From Berkiella sp963829835 (GTDB lineage: Bacteria; Pseudomonadota; Gammaproteobacteria; Berkiellales; Berkiellaceae), in assembly GCA_963829835.1 (NCBI GenBank), contig CAWHKC010000004.1, positions 372,001 through 436,000 on the forward strand: a DNA stretch of 64,000 bases. The letters are read 5' to 3'. Shown piece by piece: positions 27,267-36,410 of this stretch (its first letter is position 1; each line of letters opens with the position of its first letter). Under the pieces are notes generated by a model, which was not told the DNA's origin, made no database searches, and saw only the letters and a list, made by a program, of their open reading frames with translations. Position numbers and translations under genes: made by a program.

Positions 27267-27296
27267 TTGACATCTCCCCAACAAATAGTCTATCTT
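27267..27296 (+). promoter_or_regulatory. Strong sigma-70-type promoter before the Thr-rich leader
   Basis: A consensus -35 TTGACA (27267-27272) and a -10 TATCTT (27291-27296) are separated by 18 bases. The predicted start of transcription is about 27303, which coincides with the ATG of the leader peptide, so the leader may be translated from a leaderless or almost leaderless transcript. No Shine-Dalgarno sequence is visible before that ATG. Confidence 0.6.
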
Positions 27297-27302
27297 CAAA
27301 AT

Positions 27303-27365
27303 ATGAATAAAATTCGTCGCACCTTCTCAACAACCACAACAACTAGTACCGGCACAGGCCGGTAA
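27303..27365 (+). CDS. Threonine-rich leader peptide (attenuator-like)
   Basis: A 20-codon frame, ATG to TAA, with eight threonines, five of them consecutive (27330-27344), between the basic start NKIRRTFS and the end STGTGR. It closely resembles the E. coli ThrL leader in size, basic N-terminus, Thr cluster and Gly-containing end. The last codons lie in a hairpin with arms ACCGGC (27348-27353) and GCCGGT (27358-27363), so ribosome stalling at Thr codons could affect RNA folding. A U-run terminator is not evident. The next gene is an amino-acid symporter at 27419, so threonine-sensitive control of a transporter is the inferred role. Confidence 0.6.
   Translation: MNKIRRTFSTTTTTSTGTGR
27348..27363 (+). 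promoter_or_regulatory. GC-rich hairpin overlapping the leader peptide stop
   Basis: ACCGGC-ACAG-GCCGGT forms a 6-base-pair GC-rich stem with a 4-base loop, lying on the last five codons and the stop codon of the Thr-rich leader. The following 50 bases are U-rich in patches (CTTTTCTC, CATTTTTATT) but give no classical terminator. It could be the attenuator or pause hairpin. Confidence 0.5.
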
Positions 27366-27418
27366 TCTGCTTTTCTCTGATCATTTTCTCATTTTTATTC
27401 ATACTCTTAGGTGCTGAC

Positions 27419-28594
27419 ATGTTTCATAAAATGCCATTTATACTGATTGCTATAATTGCAGCTATTTGTCTTTTCGGTAGTTTCATTCCCTTAGAAGTAA
27501 AAGCTTTTTTATTCACCATCAGTTTGACCATTAAATCCATTATTATCGCGATTTTACCCTTTATTATTTTTGGATTGCTATTTAAAGTCATGGCGCAATT
27601 AGCCCATAGTGCTACCAAAATCATTTTATTGATTTTAGCAGCCGTTTGCTGTTCAAATTTTCTTTCCACTTTTCTGAGCCATTATGTGGGAATTTGGGTT
27701 TATCATTTTGATTTATCCGTTATTCTTCCTAAAAGTTCAAATGAACTCCCTCCTCTTTGGAACTTGAGTATTCCTAAGCTCATTCCTAATGATATCGCAA
27801 TGTATCTGGGGCTTATTTTAGGAATAGTGACCTCTTATCTCAAGCCAAAAGAGGCTACAAAAATAGCACATTTCCTTGATAACATTATCAATAAAGTGCT
27901 CCAAATATTTACCTATGTTATTCCTTTTTTTGTGGCCGGTTTTATCATAAAACTAGATTATGATGGCTCTGTTTTAACTATCATGCATGACTACGCTAAA
28001 ATATTTATCGTTATTGCTTTAGCGCAGTTTGCCTATATATCATTCATCTATTTTATCGCAAGCTCAAAAATATCAAGATTTTTATACAGCATTCGAAACA
28101 TGCTTCCCGCTGCTATTGCTGGTTTTAGCACTATGTCTAGTGCAGCTGCCATGCCTTTAACCATTATAGGTACTCAGAAAAATGCAAGAAATCCTGATCT
28201 TGCGAAATCCGTTATCCCTGCTACTGTCAATATTCATTTGATGGGAGATTGCTTTGCTATTCCCATTTTGGCCTATGCCATTTTAAAAAGTTTTGATATC
28301 CCAGAACCACAGCTTTTTGAATATCTCATCTTCGCTTGTTACTTTGTCCTAGCCAAGTTCTCGGTGGCCGCCGTTCCAGGTGGTGGGATCATTGTGATGC
28401 TCCCTATTTTAGAAGCCTATATGGGATTTAATTCACAAATGCTTTCGATGATTACGGCTCTTTATATTCTTTTTGATCCCGTTATCACTTGCGCCAATGT
28501 GTTAGGCAACGGTGGCTTTGCGATGATGATTGATAAAATACAGGGAGTAATTTTTAAAGGTAGGGTGGGCAAAGCACAGCGTGCCCACCAATAA
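27419..28594 (+). CDS. Dicarboxylate/amino acid:cation symporter preceded by a Thr leader
   Basis: A 391-residue inner-membrane transporter with about eight helices. The DAACS re-entrant region is visible as AGFSTMSSAAAMPLTIIGTQKNA (about 235-257), followed by PATVNIHLMGDCFAIPILAYAI and the second hairpin FSVAAVPGGGIIVMLPILEAYMG. These correspond to the serine-rich and substrate-binding parts of GltP-type symporters. Because the leader is threonine-rich, uptake of threonine or serine is a good hypothesis, not proven. The last 11 residues (GRVGKAQRAHQ) come from palindrome copy 2, so the native C-terminus was probably altered by insertion of that repeat. Confidence 0.8.
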   Translation: MFHKMPFILIAIIAAICLFGSFIPLEVKAFLFTISLTIKSIIIAILPFIIFGLLFKVMAQLAHSATKIILLILAAVCCSNFLSTFLSHYVGIWVYHFDLSVILPKSSNELPPLWNLSIPKLIPNDIAMYLGLILGIVTSYLKPKEATKIAHFLDNIINKVLQIFTYVIPFFVAGFIIKLDYDGSVLTIMHDYAKIFIVIALAQFAYISFIYFIASSKISRFLYSIRNMLPAAIAGFSTMSSAAAMPLTIIGTQKNARNPDLAKSVIPATVNIHLMGDCFAIPILAYAILKSFDIPEPQLFEYLIFACYFVLAKFSVAAVPGGGIIVMLPILEAYMGFNSQMLSMITALYILFDPVITCANVLGNGGFAMMIDKIQGVIFKGRVGKAQRAHQ

Positions 28595-28638
28595 TTCATG
28601 ATCTTAACGGTGGGCATGCTACGCTTTGCCCACCCTAC
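28560..28638. repeat. Palindromic repeat GTAGGGTGGGC..., copy 2
   Basis: An imperfect hairpin with the same ends as copy 1 (GTAGGGTGGGCAAAGC... and ...GCTTTGCCCACCCTAC), arms of about 31 bases with a few mismatches and a loop of about 18 bases. Its left arm supplies the final codons and the stop of the symporter gene, and the whole element may work as a transcription stop for it. Confidence 0.9.
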
Positions 28639-28749
28639 AAATATGTACAGCCTTTCTTCCCTCATTTAGCAAATCGCCTTACAAACGGGCGAGATCCCTT
28701 CTAAAATTATCATAAGGGAAAAACCAAATGGTGGTGGAAACAGCTCAAC

Positions 28750-29769
28750 ATGGAAAGGGCCTCAGGATCAGCATTACGCATCCTTATGATTATGATTGCC
28801 ATAAGCGCACTGGCCGGGCTTGGCTTTTTCTATTTCTTGGAACATAAATCAAATAGTAATGACATCATATTGCATGGCAACGTTGATATCAGACAAGTTG
28901 ATCTTGGATTCCGTGTTAATGGCCGTGTCCAAGAAATGAAATTTGAAGAAGGCGATAAAATCAAAAAGGGAGATATTATAGCCACTCTAGATAAAACACC
29001 CTTTATTCTTGAGGAAAACAATCTAAGGGCTCTCCTTGATGTTGCAAGCGCTAATTTAACAAAACTTAATACTGGCAATAGACCACAAGAAATTCAAGAA
29101 GCCAAAGCATCCGTTAATGAAAAGCAAATAGCCTATGATAATGCTCAGAAAGCCCTTGAAAGACAATCTGATTTGGTTAAGAAAAATTTTGCTTCAAAAC
29201 AAGAATATGATGATGCTTATGCCAGAGCAAAAGAAGCACAAGCTCAATTAAAAACAGCCCAAGAAGCACTAAAACTGTCACAAGAGGGATTTCGTAAAGA
29301 AGATATTGCTGCAGGTCTATCGCAATTAGATGCTGCTAAATCACAATTAGCCATTGCTCAAAATAATCTCAATGACACTGATTTGATTGCGCCAAATGAT
29401 GGCATCATACTAACCAGAATAAGAGAACCTGGTTCAATTGTGCCTAACGGTATCCCCGTGTATACGTTGTCGCTTATTAATCCAGTTTGGATAAGAGCTT
29501 ATACCTCCGAAACTGATTTAGGTCGCCTCAAACTTGGCATGAAAGCACTTATTTATACTGATTCTCAACCTCATAATCCCTTTCAAGGTCAAATCGGTTT
29601 TATCTCACCGATTGCAGAATTTACGCCAAAAAATGTTGAAACAAAAGAATTACGCACTGACCTAGTCTATCGTTTGCGAGTTATCGTTGATGATAAAGAA
29701 GGTCAGCTTCGACAAGGCATGCCAGTAACCGTTGTTATCACGCCTGAAACTCAACCTGATATCAAGTAA
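28750..29769 (+). CDS. ybhG: HlyD-family periplasmic adaptor (YbhG-like)
   Basis: A 339-residue membrane fusion protein. An N-terminal membrane anchor (ILMIMIAISALAGLGFFYFL) is followed by the first lipoyl-like half VDLGFRVNGRVQEMKFEEGDKIKKGDIIATLD, a coiled-coil hairpin rich in A, K, E and Q (about 95-200, SQLDAAKSQLAIAQNNLND at its end), the second lipoyl half LIAPNDGIILTRIREPGSIV and a beta-barrel domain. YbhG links the inner-membrane ABC exporter YbhFSR to an outer-membrane channel for efflux of toxic compounds. It is the only intact gene of the four-gene operon; the ATPase gene starts 8 bases downstream. Confidence 0.88.
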   Translation: MERASGSALRILMIMIAISALAGLGFFYFLEHKSNSNDIILHGNVDIRQVDLGFRVNGRVQEMKFEEGDKIKKGDIIATLDKTPFILEENNLRALLDVASANLTKLNTGNRPQEIQEAKASVNEKQIAYDNAQKALERQSDLVKKNFASKQEYDDAYARAKEAQAQLKTAQEALKLSQEGFRKEDIAAGLSQLDAAKSQLAIAQNNLNDTDLIAPNDGIILTRIREPGSIVPNGIPVYTLSLINPVWIRAYTSETDLGRLKLGMKALIYTDSQPHNPFQGQIGFISPIAEFTPKNVETKELRTDLVYRLRVIVDDKEGQLRQGMPVTVVITPETQPDIK

Positions 29770-29777
29770 GCAAGAAA

Positions 29778-31503
29778 ATGAATGAGAATGTCGCAATTGA
29801 AATAGAAAATGTTTCAAAGTTTTTCAATGAAGAAAAAACACCCGCTTTAGATAATATCAGCACACATATAAAAAATGGACGTATAACCGGTCTTGTCGGT
29901 CCAGATGCCGCTGGCAAAACAACATTAATAAGATTGATCACAGGCCTCATCCTGCCCACTAAAGGTAACATCCGTGTTTGCGGATATGATACAGCTTCGG
30001 CAGGTAATGATCTCTTTAGTTTTCTTAGCTATATGCCGCAAAAGTTTGGGCTTTACGAAGATCTTACCGTACTTGAAAACTTAGAACTCTATGCCAGATT
30101 AAGAGGTGTCTTTGGAGATGAACGCTCTAAAACATTTAAAAAAATGCTAGATTTTACCGATTTAAATGAATTTACACATCGCTTAGCCGGTAATTTATCT
30201 GGTGGTATGAAACAAAAATTAGGTTTGGCATGCGCGCTTTTGAGCGAACCTAAAGTATTGCTATTAGATGAACCCAGCGTAGGGGTTGACCCCATCTCAA
30301 GAAGAGAACTATGGCGCATGGTGCAAGAACTCGTTAAAGAAGATATTGCTGTTATTTGGGCAACCTCTTATCTTGACGAAGCTGAGAAATGTGAAGAGGT
30401 GATTCTTCTTAAATGAGGGAAAAATGTTATTTGATGGTGAACCTCAACAATTAACTAAACATGTCCAAGACAGAACTTTCCTCGTAAGTGCTCCCTCGGA
30501 TAATCTTCGAGTAACTTTATCAAAACTAATAAAACAAAAAGAAGTATTAGATGGCGTTATTCAGGGAAATAAAATACGGATTATGTTGGCTCCCAATACG
30601 ACACTTAAATACAGAATATCCCTATAGCGCTACTCCCCCAAGTTTGAAGATGCCTTTATTGATATTCTTCAGGGCAAATATAGCTCGCGAATCAACATCT
30701 AGCAAAATTGATGGAACCTAAGAAACAAGAAACCACAACCCCTATTCAAGCACAAAAATTAACAAAAAAATTTGGTGATTTTTTTGCTGCTAAGGACATA
30801 TCATTCTGCCATAAAGCAAGGAGAGATATTTGGATTACTTGGGCCTAATGGTGCAGGAAAATCAACGACTTTCAAAATGCTTTGTGGGCTATTACAGCCA
30901 ACTTCAGGCAAAGCTTTAGTCTCTGGGTTTGACCTTCGAACTGCTAGTTCAAAAGCGCGTTCTTGTATCGGATATATGGCTCAGAAATTTTCGCTCTATG
31001 GCGATTTAAGCGTAAAACAAAACCTTGAATTTTTCTCAGGAGTTTACGGGTTAAAGGGAAAAGTTAAAAAAGAGAAAATTCAGGAAATGATTGATGTTTT
31101 TGACCTTAAAAACTATCTTAACGTCAATGCTGGAACTTTACCATTAGGTTTTAAACAAAGACTTGCACTATCTTGCGCTGTTATGCATGAGCCTGATGTT
31201 TTATTTCTAGATGAACCTACCTCCGGAGTTGATCCGCTTACACGCAGAGAATTTTGGACTCATATTAATGGGATGGTCTTAAAAGGCGTGACGATTATGA
31301 TAACTACTCATTTTATGGATGAAGCGGAAAATTGCGATCGTATTGCACTTATCTATCGAGGTGAAAATATTGCGACCAATACGCCAGAAGGCCTTAAGGA
31401 ATCTGTAAGGACAAAAGAATTACCCGATCCCACTTTAGAAGATACATTCATTGCGATTATCGAATCTTTTGATAAAGAAAGAGAAAAAGAGGTTGCTGCA
31501 TGA
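29778..31503 (+). pseudogene. ybhF: YbhF-like double ABC ATPase, frameshifted
   Basis: E. coli YbhF carries two ABC ATPase domains in one chain of about 580 residues, and the pieces here have that order. First domain: Walker A GPDAAGKTT, signature NLSGGMKQKLGLACALL, Walker B VLLLDEPSVGVDP (intact from 29778 to about 30410). A linker is then read in changed frames, and the second domain has GPNGAGKST, TLPLGFKQRLALSCAV and VLFLDEPTSGVDP (about 30815-31503). Frame changes lie near 30410 (extra A in CTTAAATGAGG), 30607 (extra A), 30635-30639 (a C-run one short) and 30805. The first domain has GPDAAGKTT with a D/A variant of the P-loop. Homopolymer positions make sequencing error plausible, but the next two genes are broken too. 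Confidence 0.82.
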
Positions 31504-32625
31504 CACCTTTTTCTCCTACAAGATTATTTGCTTATATGTATAAAGAGTCCCTGCAAGCCATACGCGATCCCAGTACCCTTATGATTGCGGTTATTTTGCC
31601 GGCTATTATGGTTTTTTTATTTGCTTTTGGTGTCTCTTTAGATACCAATACAGTCAAAATTGGTTTAGTGTTGGAAGACTCCTCAGAAAAAGCAAAAAAT
31701 TTGGCTTATGCATTCAGTCATACCCGATTTTTTGATGTCGAATTGAGTTTTGACAGGAAAAAGCCTACTCAAGATCTGGTTGCCGGAAAAATACGAGGTC
31801 TTGTTATCATTCCGCAAGACTTTTCAGACAAATTAGAGCGCAATGAGAATTCTCCAATTCAAGTAATAGCCGATGGTAGTGAAACCAATACAGCAAGTTT
31901 CGTGCAAAATTATGCTGAAGGGGTCGTTGGCAATTGGCTGTTAAGTTTACAAAATGAACAAAGTGTTACACCTGTCGCTTCAATTCAAATGCAACCACGT
32001 GTTTGGTTTAATCCTGAGCTAAAAAGCCGAAACGTACTATTGCCAGGCTCTATGGCAATTATCATGGCCCTGATTGGGATTTTGTTAACTGCTCTTGTCG
32101 TAGCCAGAGAATGGGATCGCGGGACGATGGAAGCCATTATGGCAACCCCAATTCATATCTCAGAACTTATTATCGGAAAATTGGCTCCCTATTTTGTCCT
32201 TGGCATGGGCTCTATGACGCTTATGTGTGGCTCTATCTGTATTAGTTTTTCGGGTACCATTCTATGGTTCCTATTGGTTACTTGCACTTTCCACAGCGTT
32301 ATTTTTACTCGCCGGACTTTCTCAAGGCTTACTCATTTCTACTTTAGCCAAAAACCAATTTGTAGCTAGCCAATTAGCCATTCTTGCAGCATTTCTTCCT
32401 GCCTTTATGTTATCTGGATTTTTATATGAAATCGAATCAATGCCAGCTGCGATAAGATGGGTTACGTATTTATTGCCTGCAAAGTATTTTGTCACTCTCA
32501 TTCAGACGAGCTTCTTAGCGGGAGTCATTTGGCCTTTATTTATTCCAAATTTATTAATGTTGCTTGGATTTTCAATTTTGCTTTTATTCATTGTTACTAA
32601 AAAAAGTAAAAAGAGCATATCGTGA
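31500..32625 (+). pseudogene. ybhS: YbhS-like ABC-2 permease, frameshifted
   Basis: An ABC-2 type permease of about 375 residues: one N-terminal membrane helix (STLMIAVILPAIMVFLFAFGVSL), a large periplasmic domain, and five C-terminal helices including GILLTALVVAREWDRGTMEAIMATP, which is the typical ABC-2 loop. The frame is continuous from 31500 to about 32215, then changes by one base; the remainder, ALSVLVFRVPFYGSYWLLAL to KKSKKSIS, is open to 32625. The start overlaps the ybhF stop (ATGA). As written the product would lose the last four helices. Confidence 0.82.
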
Positions 32626-33742
32626 TAAAATGGAATCGCGTTAAAGCTTTAGTCATAAAAGAACTGCTCGCCATGTTAAGAGATAAAAAAGCGCGCTTTA
32701 CTTTAATCATACCTCCTATTTTACAACTCATTTTATTTGCAAATGCTGCCACGCTTAGAAGTACGCAATATTAGTATTGCCTATTATAATCAAGACTCTG
32801 GTTGGTATAGTCACGAATTAATTGAAAGAATCAAAGGATCCCCCTATTTTCAAAATGTCTATAAACTTAATAGCGAGAAAGAACTTCAAGAAGTGATTGA
32901 TACTCAAAAAGCGATTGTTGCTTTAAACATCCGGTCTGATTTTTCACGCCAATTAGGCGCAGGTCAAGAACCCTTTGTTCAAATAATCTTAGATGGCAGA
33001 AAAACAAATGCTTCGCAAATCGTTGAGGGTTATATTTCGCGTATCATTGAAACGTTTAATGCTGACATCATCACGTTGCAAGATGTGAATGTATCCAATA
33101 ATGTGAGCATTGACTTTCGTAGTTGGTTCAATCCCAACTTAGATTACATTTTATATACCGTACCCTGCCTTATCGGTATCCTCAGTATGATCCTGGGTCT
33201 GGTTGTAACATCACTTTCTGTGGCAAGAGAGCGTGAAATGGGCACCTTTGATCAACTGCTAGTATCACCTTTACAAACTTGGGAAATTTTAATTGGTAAA
33301 ATGCTCCCCGCTATGATCATTGGTATTGTCGAAAGCACCATGATTATGATTCTCGCTATGTTGATGTATCGTATCCCTATGCATGGTTCATTGTTATTGT
33401 TCTACATCAGTATGTTGGTCTTTGTGTTATCCATCGTGGGGATTGGATTATTTATCTCAGCGCTTTCAAGTACTCAACAACAAGCCACTTTAGGTACATT
33501 TCGTCTTTATGACGCCAACAATGTTGCTTTCTGGCTTTGCCACCCCTGTAGAAAATATGCCTGATTGGTTACAACCAATCACCATTTTAATTCCTATCAA
33601 ATATTTTTTTATCATCATTAAAGGGATTTTTCTGAAGAATATGCCACCCTCTGAAGTATTCATGAACATTTGGCCTATGGCACTGATAGGCATTTTCACA
33701 TTAACTATTGCAGGTTGGATGTTTAAGAAAAAACTCGAGTAA
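32622..33742 (+). pseudogene. ybhR: YbhR-like ABC-2 permease, frameshifted
   Basis: The second ABC-2 permease of the exporter, about 370 residues. The GTG at 32622 overlaps the ybhS stop (GTGA). The frame opens with KALVIKELLAMLRDKKARFTLIIPPILQLILFA, shifts near 32753, continues through the periplasmic domain and VVTSLSVAREREMGTFDQLLVSP to about 33500, and shifts again to the final LLSGFATPVENMPDWLQPITILIPIKYFFIIIKGIFL and KKKLE at 33742. The arrangement HlyD-ATPase-permease-permease equals ybhGFSR. Two indels make an intact product impossible as the sequence stands. Confidence 0.82.
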
Positions 33743-33762
33743 AAAGCTAAATAATGAATCTT

Positions 33763-33838
33763 GTAGGGTGGGGCAAAGCGCAGCGTGCCCACCATCTTTG
33801 ACGGAATTGGTGGTCACGCTGCGCTTTGCCCACCCTAC
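33763..33838. repeat. Palindromic repeat GTAGGGTGGGC..., copy 3
   Basis: A third copy with the same ends, 20 bases after the ybhR stop. The arms (about 30 bases) have a few differences, including one extra G in the left arm (GTAGGGTGGGG) and a T for G change in the right arm. It lies between ybhR and the patatin gene and could end transcription of the exporter operon. Confidence 0.9.
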
Positions 33839-33924
33839 TCAGATCTGCAATCAAGCAAATTACTCATACTGCCGATTGTATAATAGTGTCTTTTTAACTA
33901 AAGCTCTGGGAATAAATACAGCCC

Positions 33925-35060
33925 ATGAAAACAAGTAAAAACTCAATTGAGCGTATTGCTTATGTCTTCCAAGGTGGTGGCGCCCTAGGCGCTTATCAAC
34001 TTGGCATTTTTAAAGCACTCAGTGAAAATGAATATCATCCTGATTGGGTAATAGGTACATCTATCGGTTCCATTAACGCAGCTATTATTGCAGGTAATGA
34101 ACCACAGAACCGTGTTCCCCGGCTTGAAGAATTTTGGCATACCGTCTCTCGCACGCTATTACCAGGGTTTACCCCAGAAGATGAGAAATCACGTCAATGG
34201 TATAACTTTATCAGCGCGCAATCGAGTTTACTTTTTGGGCAACCAGGGATGTTTAGTCCGCGCTTTAAAAATCCATTATATGAATCCAATGGTTCAGCGG
34301 ACACCATTAGCTTTTATGTGGCGGATCCATTACGCAGAACATTAGAAAAGCTAATAGACTGGGATCTGCTCAATAGCGGAAAAATTCGCTTCACCTCGGT
34401 GCCGTTGAAGTACAAAAGGGAAAAGCTGTCTTTTTTGATAGAAATATTCAAACATTAACCCCTGATCATGTCTTGGCAAGTTGCGCTCTGCCGCCTGCTT
34501 TTGCAGCCGTTAAAATAGAAGAGGAATATTTTTGGGACGGTGGGGTCTTAAGTAATACACCCGTACAAGCTATTATCAATGATTCTCATCATGTTAACAC
34601 GTTGTGCTTTATGGCAAACTTATTTGATTCATTTGGCTTAAACCCAAAGACGTTAGATGATGTGATGAAGCGTTATAAAGATATCATGTATTCAAGCCAA
34701 GATAGAATGCATCTCCAATCCTTTCTAGAGATATTGCGTTTAAGACGAGAAATTCATTTTCTCTATCAAAAAATGCCGCCGGAACTCCAAAAAGACCCAG
34801 AAGTTAAAAAATTATATGAAAACGAATGTATTGATACTGTCATGAATTTTGTACGCTTTCTTTATACTGCGCCTCACACTGAGCTCTCCTCTAAAGATTT
34901 TGAGTTCTCTAAATTATCGATTGATGAGCGTATTGAAGCGGGTTATAACGATGGTCTCATGGCGATTGAGAAATCACCGTGGCTTGAACCAATTCCTGCT
35001 GATATTGGCGTGGGAATACATGAAATATGTTCGCATCCTACCGTTTCGGCCCCATGGTAA
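33925..35060 (+). pseudogene. Patatin-like phospholipase, one frameshift
   Basis: A patatin-fold lipid acyl hydrolase of about 378 residues with a C-terminal DUF3734-like part. The oxyanion motif GGGALGAYQLGI (about 12-23), the nucleophile motif GTSIGS (about 39-44) and the catalytic aspartate in DGGVLSNTP (near 34540) are all present. The frame is open from 33925 to about 34397, where ACCTCGGT would have to be ACCCTCGGT; the rest (GAVEVQKGKAVFFDRN, then ASCALPPAFAAVKIEEEYFWDGG) is open to 35060. A single missing C explains everything. Patatin proteins are frequent effectors or membrane-modifying enzymes in Legionellales; no secretion signal is seen here. Confidence 0.82.
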
Positions 35061-35343
35061 TACTCTTCACTTTCTTTAAAAGTGGGTATATACACCCCAT
35101 AGAGGTGGATTGATCACCCTGTTGCCATTTTCCTTTATTATGATCGATTTTTAATAAGAAACATTAATTAACAGCCGAATAACTAACTACCTCTTGTTAC
35201 CCACGATCTCTAAGCCAAAAACTCATAGAAAGAATATTTGGCGCAATATTTGCGGTTCGTTTTGGAATGATATTTACGTATTAAGTGAACATTTGAAAAG
35301 TTTTATATTATTGCAGCGTCAAGCGGTAAGAGACATATTAATA
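35061..35343. other. Non-coding gap before the coiled-coil gene pair
   Basis: An AT-rich gap of about 330 bases up to 35393. It contains no convincing frame or RNA gene. The last 50 bases belong to the duplicated unit and its terminator-like hairpin. I see nothing else of note. Confidence 0.5.
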
Positions 35344-35344
35344 T

Positions 35345-35385
35345 AAGAATCGGCGATTAAATTAAATAACCGCCGAATTTAAAAG
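35345..35385 (-). terminator. Terminator-like hairpin, copy 1
   Basis: AATCGGCG near 35348-35356 pairs with CGCCGAATT near 35371-35379 around an AT-rich loop. It lies just past the stop codon of the minus-strand coiled-coil pseudogene. An identical hairpin lies past the second copy (35932-35965). No strong U-run follows. Confidence 0.45.
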
Positions 35386-35393
35386 ACAAATAC

Positions 35394-35814
35394 TTATAGC
35401 AGTGTGCAGGTATTTGATTTCTTTTTGCTAGGAGTGTAACCATTATCATTGGTACGGGTTGTTTGACCTTTGAGATCTGTAGAAATCTCACGAGTAGCTT
35501 GATGTATAATCACTTTCTTTTGTTCATGTAGAGCAGCAAGATCTACATCGCATTGTTCCATGCCGCGTTGTGCTTCTTGCATTTTTGTATTTGATTCCGC
35601 CAGTTGCGTTTCTAAATCAGCTAAATAAGCATCTGCAGCTTTTCTGTATTCCATATAACGTTGAATTAATCCAGCGGCCTGAAGCTCTCTTGCTTTTAGC
35701 TTAGCTTGCCCAATTTCACTCTCGTCTCCTTTTAACTTCCCTGTATTTCAAAAGGTTATCTGTTGGTTGAGTGAAATTTTGTTCAAAAGGATATTTAGGA
35801 CCTGCTGTTGACAT
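35394..35814 (-). pseudogene. CaaX coiled-coil protein, copy 1, inactivated by an 11-base deletion
   Basis: A near copy of the next gene. The start (35814) encodes STAGPKYPFEQNFTQPTDN as in copy 2, then after LLKYREV eleven bases that are present in copy 2 are missing, so the frame is lost before KGDESEIGQ. The rest is open in another frame from 35654 to the stop: MEYRKAADAYLADLETQLAESNTKMQEAQRGMEQ and the ending SKKKSNTCTLL. The two copies are nearly identical over the last 110 bases of coding and trailing DNA, so the duplication is young. The deletion is not in a homopolymer, which argues for real decay rather than sequence error. Confidence 0.8.
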
Positions 35815-35931
35815 ATAGAATCTCCAAAAGACTAATCAAACCATGAAAAAAGTTTATATTTAGGTGGCTCTGATTTTATGTCTGGAACATCCAAATACAA
35901 AATCATGCCTGCTCTTTTATATACATTTTAA

Positions 35932-35966
35932 GAATCGGCGATTAAATTAAATAACCGCCGAATTTA
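35932..35966 (-). terminator. Terminator-like hairpin, copy 2
   Basis: Same sequence as copy 1: AATCGGCG and CGCCGAATT arms around an AT-rich loop, directly after the stop codon of the intact coiled-coil gene. Identity of the two hairpins shows that the duplicated unit includes the 3' flank. Confidence 0.45.
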
Positions 35967-35978
35967 AAAGACAAATAC

Positions 35979-36410
35979 TTATAGCAGTGTGCAGGTATTT
36001 GATTTCTTTTTGCTAGGAGTGTAACCATTATCATTGGTACGGGTTGTTTGCCCTTTAAGATCGGTAGAAATCTCACGAGTAGCTTGATGTATAATCATTT
36101 TCTTTTCTTGTTTTAGAGCATCAAGATCGACATCACATTGTTCCATGCCGCGTTGTGCTTCTTGCATTTTTGTATTTGACTCCGCCAGTTGCGTATCTAA
36201 ATCAGCTAAATATGCATCTGCAGCCTTTTTGTATTCAATAAAGCGTTGAATTAATCCAGCAGCTTGAAGCTCTCTTCCTTTTTGTTTACCTTTTGCAACG
36301 TCGCTCTCATCTCCCTTAAATAAGCCGTAAACTTCTCTATATTTTAAAAGGTCATCTGTGGGTTGAGTGAAATTCTGTTCAAAAGGGTATTTAGGTCCTG
36401 CTGTTGACAT
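35979..36410 (-). CDS. Small coiled-coil protein with C-terminal CaaX box (candidate host-prenylated effector)
   Basis: A 143-residue soluble protein without signal peptide or membrane helix. After an N-terminal part (STAGPKYPFEQNFTQPTDDLLKYREVYGLFKGDES) comes a charged helical segment predicted as coiled coil (about 45-115, AYLADLDTQLAESNTKMQEAQ and DALKQEKKMIIHQATREISTDLKG). The C-terminus is SKKKSNTCTLL: three lysines followed by Cys-Thr-Leu-Leu, a CaaX box of the type used by geranylgeranyltransferase I. Bacteria have no prenyltransferase for this motif, but several Legionella effectors are prenylated by the host through it. A type IV-secreted, membrane-targeted effector is therefore the inferred role. 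I do not recognise the family otherwise. Confidence 0.72.
   Translation of the reverse strand: MSTAGPKYPFEQNFTQPTDDLLKYREVYGLFKGDESDVAKGKQKGRELQAAGLIQRFIEYKKAADAYLADLDTQLAESNTKMQEAQRGMEQCDVDLDALKQEKKMIIHQATREISTDLKGQTTRTNDNGYTPSKKKSNTCTLL

Noticed and set aside
30424..30627. Separate 67-residue gene between the ABC ATPase domains
   Set aside because: The sequence is the linker of the YbhF-like double ATPase read after a frame change.
32227..32625. Independent small permease gene starting at a GTG
   Set aside because: It continues the ybhS protein after a one-base frame change; not a separate gene.
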